From contig JACKQL020000049.1 in NCBI GenBank assembly GCA_018296165.2, positions 332,021-396,020 on the forward strand: a stretch of 64,000 nucleotides of DNA, in the 5' to 3' direction. Below are positions 54,107-64,000 of this stretch, piece after piece (positions within the stretch are counted from its first letter, which is position 1; each line of letters starts with the position of its first letter). This stretch comes from Termitomyces sp. T153 (lineage: Eukaryota; Basidiomycota; Agaricomycetes; Agaricales; Lyophyllaceae). Position numbers and translations under genes: made by a program. The notes beneath the pieces are model-generated. The model did not search any database. It saw only the letters and a program-made list of their open reading frames with translations, and was not told the DNA's origin.

Positions 54107-54914
54107 ACTTTTTGATTGCCTGAGTTTTCTGTTTGGTTCTTCAAAAGGTCTCTCCCCCAACAGTGTCTTGTTACTCCCTGTGCCCCTCCTATGACTCAAC
54201 CAACCCCTCCAGCACCTCCCCCTGATGCTTTGAGTTCCCAAGATGATGTCTGAATTTGTTTGTTTTTCCTAGAGACACAGGTTCAACTGACCCAACCTTC
54301 CCTTACCTTACACACTGCCAAACTCACTGGACTACATCAAACCACTGGAGCAGTGTCCCTCCCCCTTCAGGCCCTCCTGGAACAACTCCCCCTTGCTCCT
54401 ACTCCTCCTCCTGGGCCCCCAGCAGCTGCAAGAAGGTTCTCTTCTGCACCGAGCTCATAGTTTTCAGCCTCCTGCTCTAAACTTCCTTGCCCTGCACTTT
54501 CTGACATATTTGATGGAGACTGTAAGGTTGAGGAATGTTTCCTCCAATCCTGCATCACCTATATCCAGCTGAGCAGTGAAGCTTTTGCCTCCAATGCCCT
54601 GAAAATTTCCTGGGTCTACTCTTACATGAAGGCAGGGCCAAGCTTCAACCTATGCATTGCACATCTTCCAATGCCCCAGAGTTGAGAGTTTCTCCAGCTG
54701 GACAGAGTTTAAGAAGGAGTTTCAAGCTGAGTTCTTTTCTCTCAAGCTTGTTAAGACTGCAACTCCTTCCCTTTAAGACTGAAACCAGTATGGTCAAGAG
54801 AAGCAGTCACTCAACAAGTACATTGACTTGTTCTGTGCTTTAGTCAAGCAGGCTGGATATCTAGATGGTCTGCAGCTCTGTCTAACCTTCTGCAATAGAC
54901 TCCATCCCTTTCTC
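54107..54914 (+). pseudogene. D2 gag, truncated by H1
   Basis: ETQVQLTQPSLTLHTAKLTG at 54272-54331, then LSDIFDGDCKVEECFLQSC and YIQLSSEAFASNALKISW in shifted frames, and the QAGYLDGLQLCLTFCNRLHP motif up to 54909. H1 begins at 54915 in the middle of gag. The rest of D2 is not found to the right. Confidence 0.75.
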
Positions 54915-55354
54915 TGTAAGGGCAACCTCTGGAGGCTGTGGCTCAATCCCACAGGTGGCAGAGGGAGATCCAAAGTCTATTCAGTACTATATAGTGTCTA
55001 CCAACATAACTACTCCCCTGGCAGAGGGAGGTCCAAAGAGAGCAAGTTTTGGGATTCTCTAGGCCAGGTGTGACACTTCAGAGGCTTCAGAAGCATGAGA
55101 AACAACTATATAGTATGACAGAAAGAAAATACAAAGTGATGTGTCAGTAATTGATCAGCACTGACATAAGCTGGTGGCAATGCCAAAGGGGTCACACCTA
55201 TCTGAATAATGCACAGAGAACAAGTGAAGCAAGAGGGCTGAGACTAGGGCCAATAGACAGGAAAAAGGAAGGAGAATAAAGGAAAATTATAAGGAGGGGA
55301 ATCCAACAAGAACTGGAGGAGGAGAAGGGGAAACAAGTGGGACATCCCCTGACA
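54915..55354 (-). repeat. 3' LTR of H1
   Basis: Plus-strand termini TGTAAGGGCAACCTCTGG and CATCCCCTGACA, 440 bp, followed by the purine tract complement at 55355-55370. Confidence 0.85.
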
Positions 55355-55380
55355 TCACCCCCCCTCTAGTGTGCAGTGTC

Positions 55381-56163
55381 TCAACATACTGGATAGAAAA
55401 AGTCACAGGTTGCCTGGTCAGCTGCTAAAGTGGAATATATGCCTTGAATTGCCTTTGGTGCACTAGGGTGCCAGCAGTAGAAGTTCCAAATCAGGACTGG
55501 GGCATGTATGTTGGCCTGCAGTTCCCAAGAGATGTCCTCAATACCATATCCCTTCCATTTCACCTTGAACTGCAACTTCTCCAAGAATATCCTGCTATCC
55601 AAGATTTTCTCCACCTCATACTCCTCCTCATTGTCAACCAAGGCTGGTGGTGGAGGTAGCTTAGGGCAGCAGCCAGGGATTGGATCCTCCAGAGCTGAGA
55701 ACAGTTTGATGACATTGAAGACTGGGTGCAGTTGGTGTAGGCCTGCTGGGAGCTTAAGTTGGTATGCTAGATGCCCTACCTTCTTCTCTACCATGAAGGG
55801 GCCAAGATGACAGTGTGACAGCTTTTGGAATGACCTTGTTGTCTTAATGTCCAAGCTATTCAAATATACACAGCCTTCCAGCTTATAAACTACTGGGGCT
55901 GGTGTCCAGTGGTGTTTATAATACCATGCCATGTCATTCTTGGCCTTCACCAATGCAGCTTTTGCCTCCTTGTGTGCCCTCTTCATCCTGTCCACAAACT
56001 CATTTACAGAGTCATTCTCAGAGGAGTGCACCCAAGGTTCAAATCTCATGCAGAGGTGCCTGCCAGTGTCCAGGAAAAATGGAGTCATCTGTGTGGAAGA
56101 GTGAACATGGTTGTTGTACTGGAACTCAGCATCTAAGCTCATTCCAGTCATCCTGCTTCTCAT
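55381..56163 (-). pseudogene. H1 integrase C-terminus, GPY/F and chromodomain
   Basis: An open minus frame of 260 codons, the longest chromodomain-bearing frame here. It has AEFQYNNHVHSSTQMTPFF, MAWYYKHHWTP, CHLGPFMVEKKVG, LHQLHPVFNVIKLF, then EEEYEVEKILDSRIF, FKVKWKGYGIEDISWE and the tail APKAIQGIYSTLAADQAT ending in a stop. The aromatic cage positions of the chromodomain (Y, W, W) look conserved. The catalytic core is not in the same frame. Confidence 0.85.
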
Positions 56164-56780
56164 TACAAAACAGGCAGAGATACTGTTCTAGTTCCTGGTT
56201 AACATGTTCCATCTGCCCATTTGACTGAGGGTGATAGGCTGTGGTAATATGGAGCTTCACTCCTAGCAGGCAGTATAGTTCCTGAGTGAATTCTGCCACA
56301 AACTGGGGACCTTGGTCAGAGACATACCCATTTGACAGACCATGGAGCTTCCAAACATTCTTCTAATACAGACCAGCTGCTTCCAAGGCAGAGCATGTTG
56401 TGTGGGTAGGAATGAAGCGGGTCTATTTACCATAGAGATCCACCACTACCATCACAGCATTGTACCTATGAGCATCAGGTAGTTCAACAATCCACCAATT
56501 GCAACACTCCACCAAGCAGCTGAAATAGGGAGAAGATAGAGCTAACCCATGAATGCCTAGCAATGAGGCTTGGTGTGAAGACAGAGATCACAGGTGCTAG
56601 TGTAGGTGCCTACATACTGGGATATCTGAGGCCACCAGTAGTTCTGGGATATCAGCTCCAGTGTCTTCCACCTTCCAAGATGTCTGGCTACTCAAGAGTC
56701 ATGGTGTTGCTTTACAATGTGTTGACAGAGCTCTAGAATGTTAGGCACATAGATGCATCCTTGGAAGGTCAGAAGCCCAT
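56164..56780 (-). pseudogene. H1 integrase core remnant
   Basis: The minus strand has CDLCLHTKPHC-like zinc residues near 56590, YWWPQISQYV near 56640 and HTTCSALEAAGLY near 56390. No long frame survives, and a short deletion near 56490 removes part of the VDFIVELP motif. Confidence 0.65.
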
Positions 56781-56859
56781 CCTGAAACCCCTACTCATCT
56801 GCATGCACAGACTTAATTCCAATTGCTTGTCAAGTTCATAGAGCCTGCACAGCCTGGGC

Positions 56860-57308
56860 AACCACATCTTTTTAGGAACCCTCTTGGTTTCCTCCTTGGA
56901 TGTCCCTGAGGATGCTCACCTCATCTCCTTGGACCTCAATTCCTTCTAGAGCACAAATAGCAAAGAGCTCAGGCTTGAGGAGGACAATGTTGTCATTATC
57001 CCCTGCCCCAGTGCCATTGTCAGCCCACCTAGACAATGCATCAGGTTTGCCCATGCTCTGTCCAGGTTTGTAATGCAGCAAGAACTCAAAGTTAGCCAGA
57101 TACAGGGACCACTGAGCTTGGTGTCATTTTAGCTTCTTAGCTGTACAGAAGTACTTGAGGTTCTTGCAGTCTGTTCAGACTTAAAACTTATGTCATGTGC
57201 TGTCAAGGAAATGCCACCATTCTTCAAAAGACCAAATAATTGCAAGCATCTCTTTGTCATGGATCTCATAGTTCTGTTCTACAGCATCAAGGCTTTTGGA
57301 GTAGAAGG
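56860..57308 (-). pseudogene. H1 RNase H remnant
   Basis: The minus frame 57081-56872 has HYKPGQSMGKPDALSRWADN. Further right, 57300-57090 reads [19 protein letters not shown] and EWWHFL-like motifs with stops. Confidence 0.7.
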
Positions 57309-59430
57309 CTACTGGATGCCACTTGCCATCCTCCTTTCACTGCTGGGAGAGGACTGCTCCCATGGCAAAGTCCAAGCTATCTGCTTCAACACAGAAGGGA
57401 TAGTCATCATCTGGGAATAGGAGGACAGGATTTGAGGTAACAGCTTGCTTGAGGGCACCAAAGGCAGCTTGTTGTGAGGACTCCCATTGCCAGGCTGTAT
57501 CCTTGACAGTGAGGTCAAAGAGGGGGTGTACATGGTGGGAGAAATCCTATTGAACCTCCAGTAGAAGTTGACAAACCCAAGAAAAGCCTGCACTTCCTTG
57601 TTCCTTGGCTCAGGCCACTCTGCTACACCTGCCACTTTAATGAGGTCCATCTCAGCCATTCTATGTGAAGTGATCAAACCTAAGTATTCCTCTTTAGTGT
57701 GCTCAAATTCACAATTCTCAGGCTTTAGATAGTGCTGGTGTTGGTGGAGGTGTTTCAAGACAATGCACATGACCTGACAATGCTCCTCCAAGGTTTTAGT
57801 GTAGATAACAATATTGTCAAGATGCACACAAATAACACCTTCCATGATCAGATCATGGAAGATGTCATTCATCATAGTCTGGAAAGTGGCCAGGCTATTG
57901 GTGAGACAAAAATACATCACTAGAGGTTCAAAGAGTCCACAATTGGTTTGGAATGCTGCCTTCTACTCATCTCCTTCTTTGATGCACACATTGTTGTAGC
58001 CCTAGCAGACATACAACTTAGTGAAGTAGCATGCACGTCAAAGCTTATGTCATGACCCACTCCCTGAACCCCCTAATCTTGTTCCCAGCCACCTTGCTTC
58101 CCTGGAATTCTCTCCAATGCCCCCTCAAACTCCCCCAACCTTTGCTCACCCACCACATCCACTCTGGGTAACTCCAACACTTCTTCAGCAAACCCTGATG
58201 CCCCCCTGGCTAACTTTGATGCCTTCCCTGCAGCCATTGATGCTTCCCCTGCCCTTCCTGAGCCCCTGGGACCCTCCCTCACTGTTTCTGATGCCAGCAT
58301 ACATCACCAGTAAGTCACCATGATCTACCCAACCAGCTCTGGAGCATCACAACAACCCCTGGAAGGCCCATGTTCCCAACTGATCCCATCAGTATATTAC
58401 TGCAGCCTGCCCCCTAATCACAACTGACACCTGTTGACTCCACGCAGTCCCAACAAGCCCCACCACCAGACCCACTACTACCCAGAGCCCTTCAGTAGTC
58501 AGTATATAAGTTGTAGAGTAGCATCCTGTACTCTAGTCTTGATATTGCTTTACCTGATGTATTTCTGATTGTCTGTTTGTCTCTTTTTGTATCTCCTGTT
58601 ACATTTTCCCTTTTCTCAGTCTCCCAGTCTTATCTCATCTCTATCTCTATTATTGTCTTGTTATTGTTTCATATCTCCACTTGAATCTATTTCCATTCTC
58701 ATCTGAATCTCACCTTGACTCTGTCTCATCTTGCTTGTCTATATTTCCTTTGTCATGTCCAAGTCCCCTTCAACTCTAATGCTGTTACAAACTCCACACT
58801 TACAATTACAAACCTCTAAACATTCTTAACCAACTCCAGACCTCCTATTTGCTTGGCTCTGAAACCCATCAACATCCATTGATCTCCCATCAAACTCCAG
58901 CCCTGCTCCTATCACTTGCATAACCTCTATTTGCCCTGCATCACCAATACTCACCCCAGACTTGTACCTGGAACTTTTCCAAGCCCAACCTTTCCTCATA
59001 CCTTGTCTTAGACCTCCCTGGACCACTTTGGACTTGCTTGTACCACTCCCCTTGACTTACCCTTGCAAGTATCTGAAGTCCAGACCTCTCCAAAGTGCTA
59101 GGTTATCAGTGCAAGACATTGCATCTGCCTAGTAAGGACTCACCCAATTAAGCTGAGCCCCTGTGGTCAGTGGAACCTGACAGGTTATTGATAAGTTCAG
59201 AGATGAGTGGCAAGGGACAGTGATTATTCACTGTCATTGCATTTAAGACTCAATAGTCCTGAATGAGACAAAGAGACTCAGATTCATCCTTCTTCTTAAT
59301 GAAAAAGACTGGGGAGGCCATTGGGGACTTAGAGAGTCATATCTGTCCTGAGCTAAGATTCTTCTGGAAAAATGCATCCAGCTCATCCTGCTTGTGGAGT
59401 GCAAGCAGATAGACCTTGCAGCTGGAGGGC
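57309..59430 (-). pseudogene. H1 reverse transcriptase, split by LTR B6
   Basis: The minus frame 57920-57309 has SLATFQTMMNDIFHDLI, KPENCEFEHTKEEYLGL and FLGFVNFYWRF. The catalytic box reads HLDNIV instead of YLDDIL. B6 separates this from the N-terminal fingers at 59183-59430. Confidence 0.8.
58048..59182 (+). repeat. Solo LTR B6 (family B)
   Basis: Starts TGTCATGACCCACTCC, ends GTGGAACCTGACA. The flanks GCTTA (58043-58047) and GGTTA (59183-59187) differ by one base. CpG-poor. Confidence 0.85.
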
Positions 59431-61600
59431 TCTGCATCTGGTATCAGCTCCATTGCATGATCCCACTGCTTATGCTCTGGAAGTGAATTAAAGGATGCAT
59501 TGGAGAATATGTCCTCAAAATTGTGGAGGTGATTGGGAACTGTGCTACAAAAAGGCTTGGGCTGTGAGTTTGCTACACATACCTCAGCGAGATGTTGAGA
59601 AGTGGTCTGACTGGCCTGATGAATTTCTGCCAATGTAGGAGGAGGACAAAGGATTGTAGCATAGATCCTATCACCTACCTCCATGGCTTCATCTGGAGAC
59701 TCTGAGTCCAGAGTGCTGGTCCCTTCTCCTTCATTCCTCTTCCTCCTGAGGTTCACACTCAACACCCCAGACATCCTCATAGAGAGTTTCTCTATGAGGG
59801 AATGCCAAAGAGGGGGAACTCAGGAGGTCAAGGTCAGCATAAGGAGATGCCTAGTATGACAGGCATGCACAACAGCATGCTTACAAACCTTGGCTCTCTG
59901 CTCCTTACAGGCTTTCTCAGCACAAGTCATGCAACAATGAGGGCAGTGGCTCATCTTCACCTCACCCTTAGTCCAGTCAATCTTAGGATTGTGTCTGTGT
60001 AATCAGGTGAGCCCTAAGATCATGTCTTGTTTTCCCAAACTAGTGACAGCAAAAGCAGCTCACTCTGAGTGGTCTTGGTAATGGTAATAAGACCCAATTG
60101 TTACTGAGCACTGTTTTCAGCATTTCTGATTGGATTAGCAGCTGATTATATTGCACATGACCATGTACAAGTGACAACATTCATCATGAGGGGTCTAGCT
60201 CCAAGGTCTGGAATGATGTAGCCTTTGCATAAGATTTTAGCAACCACAAGTCTTTTGGATCACAAGCCTTATCATATGGAGTCTCATCATATGGAGTCTG
60301 GCTCTTGGGTCCAGAACAATAAAACCAAGGCCTTTCTTAGCAACAATTGCCAGTGACCTTACCTAGCAACAACACTGCTTCCTCTCCAAAAAGGATACAT
60401 TGAAAGCCATGTGATTCTTATCATTTTTCTTGTCTGGTTTACAAACATACTTGAATGGTATCTACATTTCAGGTATTGGCATCAGAAATGCTCTTTTCTT
60501 GTGATTGACAATTTTTATGCATTATATTGACATCACATATGTATACTTAGTTACCATACTGACATCCTGTATGTATCATGAGCACTTTGGCAGATGCTAT
60601 TGCTGCTGGCAACTAATATTTCCTTTCCAAATTCTATACCTATGAATAGTATAAATACTGCCTGTACATAGAAACCAAAAGCAACCAACAGAGTATTGTT
60701 CCCTTCATTAGCTTTCAGCTTACCAGTTCCAGATTTCTTATTGCTCTCTTGTCATTGCCAATGACTTAGCAACAAGCCTTGACAACTTTGTACTTGATCT
60801 AGCATAAGTGCCATCTGCAGGTGCCATTAGTGTTATTATGACTTAGCAATGCTAGCAATTATGGCTAGCAACTAGTTTGCATTTGTTCCTCAGTTCCCAT
60901 AAACTTCATTCCTTCTATGTTCCCCACAACCCCTTCCTATCACTTAGTCCCTCTTTTTCTTAGCAATCCTTTTGTCTCTGCCTTTCTCCTTCTGTTACCC
61001 AGTGACCTTCTGTTACCATCTAGCAAGTTAGACTAGTGATAGCAACACTCTTCACTTTGCTCTTCATCCCCTTCTCACTAATTAGCTCTCATTCTCTGGG
61101 ATGGTTACTGACTCACCTCTATTAACTTTCTATTGCTAGCTACCCTATCTAGTTGCCAGTGTTTATGTCTTCCTTTTGGTTTCCTGCATGGCAGCTAGGT
61201 GGCATAGGAGCACATCAACAGAGGACCAGGTCCACCACAGAGCAAATAGAGCTGGCTTCATTGAGTGTGCCATCAACATTGTACATGAGGATATGACAAG
61301 ATAGGGGGTGAGTGGTGAGACAGTGTTGTTGCACATATTCTGTGTCAAGGAAGAGGCCTGTTGCCCCACTGTCAAGCAGGGCAACCACACTTTGGGTCTG
61401 CTGGGTGTCTGTTGTCTTGATTTCTACCTGTAGCTTCAGGGAGTTGGCAGAAGGAGTGGAAGCAACAATGTAACAACAGAGGAGATGGCATTCCCATGCA
61501 GGAATCTGGAGGCATGGGTTAGGAGGTGTGTTTCCAGTGGAGACTTTAGCTGGGAAGGGGGTTTGTACATCTGAAGAGGAGCTTATCATTTTGGGCATAG
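59243..61600 (-). pseudogene. H1 protease region, split by LTR A3
   Basis: The minus frame 61598-61215 holds VVALLDSGATGLFLDTEYVQ with an intact DSGA active site and DGTLNEASSICSVVDLVLC. After A3, 60084-59243 continues with KQDMILGLT-like and Cys-rich sequence and ends with SSCKVYLLALHKQDELDAFF, the link to RT (frame 59780-59337). Confidence 0.78.
60085..61217 (+). repeat. Solo LTR A3 (family A)
   Basis: Starts TAATAAGACCC (TG mutated to TA) and ends GAGCACATCA, 1133 bp. The host protease motif GGTA...ACAGAGGACC is split as in C1 at about 22984. The flanks ATGG and ACAG may be a decayed 4-bp duplication. TATA-like AGTATAAATACTGCC at about 60649. Confidence 0.8.
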
Positions 61601-62229
61601 TATCAAAAGCAGCAACAGATATATTTCATTCTATGGACAGGGGAGCAAAATGATTAGCACTAGGCAATGGTGGCATACAGGTCATCTATTGCCCTTTTAA
61701 AAATCCAACTCTGCAGGAACCTCCTCCAATACATTGGCTGCCTCATCAGAGCAGACAGCTATAGGTGCATCAGGAAAGGGGGTTCCTGTTGCATTCCAGG
61801 CTGCTAGGAGTTGGATGAGCAGCTCTTCTTGCTCTGATGCAGACAAGTAGTGGGCTTCTAGCCCTTGAAAACAGTAGTGGACAAAGTGACCAGCCTTTCC
61901 ACAGCATCAACACAACAGAGGAGTAGAGGATTGCTATTGGAAGGTGTCAACATTCATTGGGACTTCTTGGAGTAGGGAGCACAAGGGGGCAGCATGAGAT
62001 GGAAGAAGAAGAGTTGCACCTGCTTGTAAAGCTGCTAATGCAGGCATGGAAGGGGGGACTTGGGAAGTGAACCTGCCATGAGGGAAAGAAAACATTGAGG
62101 GTTGCATCTGCCACAGCTCATATTGCAGTTCCATCAGAAATGTTCCCCAACTCTACAGTCCACATCAAATATGTCAGGGAGTGCAGGGCAAGGAAGTTTG
62201 GAGCAGGGTGCTGAAACCTTCAAGCTAGG
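61601..62229 (-). pseudogene. H1 gag remnant
   Basis: The minus strand has a zinc knuckle region near 61900-61860 (CxCCGKAGHFVHYC-like), the linker 62134-61934 (MELQYELWQMQPSMFSFPHG) and, across a deletion at about 62138, a short early gag piece (LPCPALPDIF-like, 62200-62160). The element stops at about 62229. Confidence 0.65.
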
Positions 62230-62366
62230 TTACAGGTAGCCAGCCTGAATATCCAAACCATGAGAGTATTTTGCTTCAGAGTGTACCAATACATTGGTTA
62301 GAGCACAGGAGAAAAGGTACAATAAATAAAATTTAAGACCAAATAAATAGTCAATTGCCAGATAAA

Positions 62367-62430
62367 GGAGTGGAACCCTCATCCCAACAGAGAGGAGCAT
62401 AACATCATAGCACTTTGAATAACTAAGCCA
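62367..62430 (-). repeat. tRNA-like SINE head
   Basis: Minus strand: A-box-like TGGCTTAGTTATTCAAAG (complement of 62413-62430) and B-box-like GGTTCCACTCC (complement of 62367-62377). The upstream and downstream limits of the SINE are unclear. Confidence 0.45.
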
Positions 62431-62992
62431 TGATACTGTCCTAATAATTATAGTCCTCCAAATCATCTGTGGAGTGCCCAAATCATTGCAATGGATGAAT
62501 GGTTCTGTGATGGCTTCTCATGCCTACCACTTCAACAGATTTCAACAAATATCTATACAGACAAACTGTGACATTGTAGCAGACATGTTTTGTATTGTAT
62601 GCTATGTGTCTAGCAGAGTCCTCTGCATTGTAGCAGAAGTTAACAATGTTACATCTGTAATGGTGCCATTGCAATGTTACAATGTGTCATCAAAAACACT
62701 TTGAGTGGACATCTTTGACTGCCCTCTTGGTTTGCAATTGTCATGCATTGTATTGTTGTCAACAGTATTAGTGGACATTTGCTGTCCACTTTCTGTTGTT
62801 ATATGACATCTGTTGCAAAAAGCAGTTCTGTTAGTTGGTGTCTGCCATCATATAACTCTTTCCATTCAAAAGCCACTCTGTTGTTGATTTTTTTGTCTGT
62901 TGCCAGATGCTGTCATGAAAGCATTTCCATTACAGAAGTGTTTCCATTCAAAAGCTCTGGCACATGCACTTGTAGTGCTCTACCCCTGATAA
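62431..62992. other. No gene recognised
   Basis: AT-rich, CpG-poor DNA with repeated TTGTATTGTATG and CATTGTAGCAGA words. ORFs 62474-62704 and 62743-62997 are not supported. Confidence 0.4.
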
Positions 62993-63089
62993 TATGACAG
63001 AAAGAAAAGACAAAGTGATGTGTCAGTAATTGGTCAGCACTGACATAAGCTGGTGGCAGTGCCAAAGGGGCCACACTTGTCTGAATGAG
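62993..63089 (-). repeat. H-type LTR fragment
   Basis: Matches 55115-55208 of the H1 LTR (ATGACAGAAAGAAAA, GTGATGTGTCAGTAATTG, GACATAAGCTGGTGGCA). Both ends are truncated. Confidence 0.7.
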
Positions 63090-63135
63090 CTATGGTCTGT
63101 GCCTTTAACATGGGCCTGTAGCTCTTGCTTCATCC

Positions 63136-63257
63136 CAGACCCAACCTCACTATGTTTGGTTAGGTCTTTGTATTTTGTCAACTCAATGCTGAGATCCAGA
63201 CCCAACCTCACTACATTTGGTTAGGTCTTTGTATTTTGTCAACTCAATGCTGAGATT
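63136..63257. repeat. 61-bp tandem duplication
   Basis: CAGACCCAACCTCACTA begins at 63136 and CAGACCCAACCTCACTA again at 63197. Both run through GGTTAGGTCTTTGTATTTTG to CAATGCTGAGAT. The two units differ at only a couple of positions. Confidence 0.9.
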
Positions 63258-63335
63258 CAAACTCAATCACAGTTTGTCTTTCATGTTATTGATAAGAGTT
63301 CCTCAATAAAGTAATCTAGATTGTTATATTAATGG

Positions 63336-63705
63336 TGTAAGGGCAACCTCTGGTGCAGCGGATCAGAGTCATGCAGCTAGCAGAGGGGAATCCAAAGTAT
63401 GTTAGCAGAGTAAACAATGATACAAATTGGTAACTAATCACCTAGCAGAGGGGAATCCAAAGAGAACAAGTCTAAGGATCCCCGCTGCTTGGTGCAGCAC
63501 ATCAGCAGGTAGCAGAGGCATGGGAACTACTGTACAGGTGACCGGAGCTACTTCTAACCCTAGAGCAATGGTTGCTGAGGTAATACAGAGAACTCTGGAG
63601 TTCTCCAGAAATCTCTGGGGTTCTGGAAAGAGCCCCAGAGATGTTGAACAAGCTGTGGAGGTGCTGGAACCAGTTATGGAGGTTGGAAAAGGAAGTCCCC
63701 AGACA
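63336..63705 (-). repeat. LTR of a second E-family element (E2)
   Basis: Plus-strand termini TGTAAGGGCAACCTCTGG and AGTCCCCAGACA, 370 bp, matching both E1 LTRs. Left flank AATGG (63331-63335). The purine tract complement follows at 63706-63720. Confidence 0.85.
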
Positions 63706-64000
63706 TCACCCCCCCTATAGCATGCAGCATCTCAACATGTGGGGTAGAAGTAGTCCCTGATTGTGTGGTCTGCTGGTGAGATAGGATAGATGCCCTATAT
63801 GGTGCATGGGGCATCTGGATGTCTCTGATGGAACTCCTTAACAAGTCCGGGGGCATGTATGTTCTCCCATGGCTCCCAGGAAATATCCTCAATCCTGTAG
63901 CCTTTCCACTTCACCTTGTACTGTAGTCGTCTCCAGAATAAACAGCTGTCCAGGATTTCTTCCACTTCATACTCTTCATCGCTGTTGACCACCACTGGGG
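63706..64000 (-). pseudogene. E2 chromodomain, running off the window
   Basis: The minus frame 63995-63795 reads VNSDEEYEVEEILDSCLF, then RRLQYKVKWKGYRIEDISWE and APGLVKEFHQRHPDAPCTI, a clean chromodomain. It ends in LTR-proximal sequence. It is better preserved than the E1 equivalent. The rest of the element is beyond the right edge. Confidence 0.8.

Larger units (their letters stand above)
54915..62229 (-). mobile_element. Ty3/gypsy chromovirus H1, right end lost
   Basis: Minus-strand element with its 3' LTR at 54915-55354, then chromodomain, integrase, RNase H, RT, protease and gag running right to about 62229, where it ends abruptly in gag without a 5' LTR. B6 and A3 are inserted in RT and protease. 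A detached piece of the same LTR lies at 62993-63089. Confidence 0.82.

Overview
The window looks like a piece of an Agaricomycete (mushroom-forming basidiomycete) genome. The evidence is intron-rich genes with introns of about 50-65 bp, a fungal Ras GTPase, a CIA30 complex I assembly factor, a DNA polymerase eta gene, and Ty3/gypsy chromovirus, Ty1/copia, Tc1/mariner and hAT-MITE elements. I cannot name the species. Only two short stretches read as functional host DNA: about 30.0-33.9 kb (ras and CIA30, convergent) and about 50.0-53.1 kb (the eta polymerase, RAD30). Almost everything else is dead, nested transposable-element sequence.

Layout. 1-18.5 kb is a nested stack. An old gypsy element (here J) received a chromovirus (D1, 48-15115, TSD ATAAT) and a Tc1/mariner element (16178-17703, TA target). 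D1 received solo LTR A1, solo LTR A2 (itself carrying two B-family solo LTRs) and a full-length minus-strand chromovirus E1 (8673-14769). 18538-27424 is a second minus-strand chromovirus, C1 (TSD TGCCT), with three B-family solo LTRs inside. 27.4-29.7 kb holds old repeats. The ras/CIA30 island is bookended by two hAT-type MITEs with perfect 8-bp TSDs. 33.9-36.6 kb is unassigned apart from a tRNA-like SINE head. 36601-41908 is a complete but inactivated copia element (TSD AAAAT). 42.6-49.5 kb is a patchwork of gypsy, LTR and Tc1 fragments plus an element with two inverted tRNA-like modules. After the RAD30 island come a truncated plus-strand chromovirus (D2), a minus-strand chromovirus (H1, 54915-~62229) carrying solo LTRs B6 and A3, and the start of another E-family copy at 63336.

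The strongest overall pattern is CpG content. Transposon DNA has lost nearly all CpG to TpG/CpA, while the gene islands and the innermost, youngest insertion (B1) keep it. This fits DNA methylation and deamination acting on repeats. It also gives a relative clock that agrees with the nesting order, and one MITE straddles the boundary between a decayed and a protected domain. No CRISPR array, rRNA gene or functional tRNA gene was seen. Names of repeat families (A-H, J, K) are local labels only.
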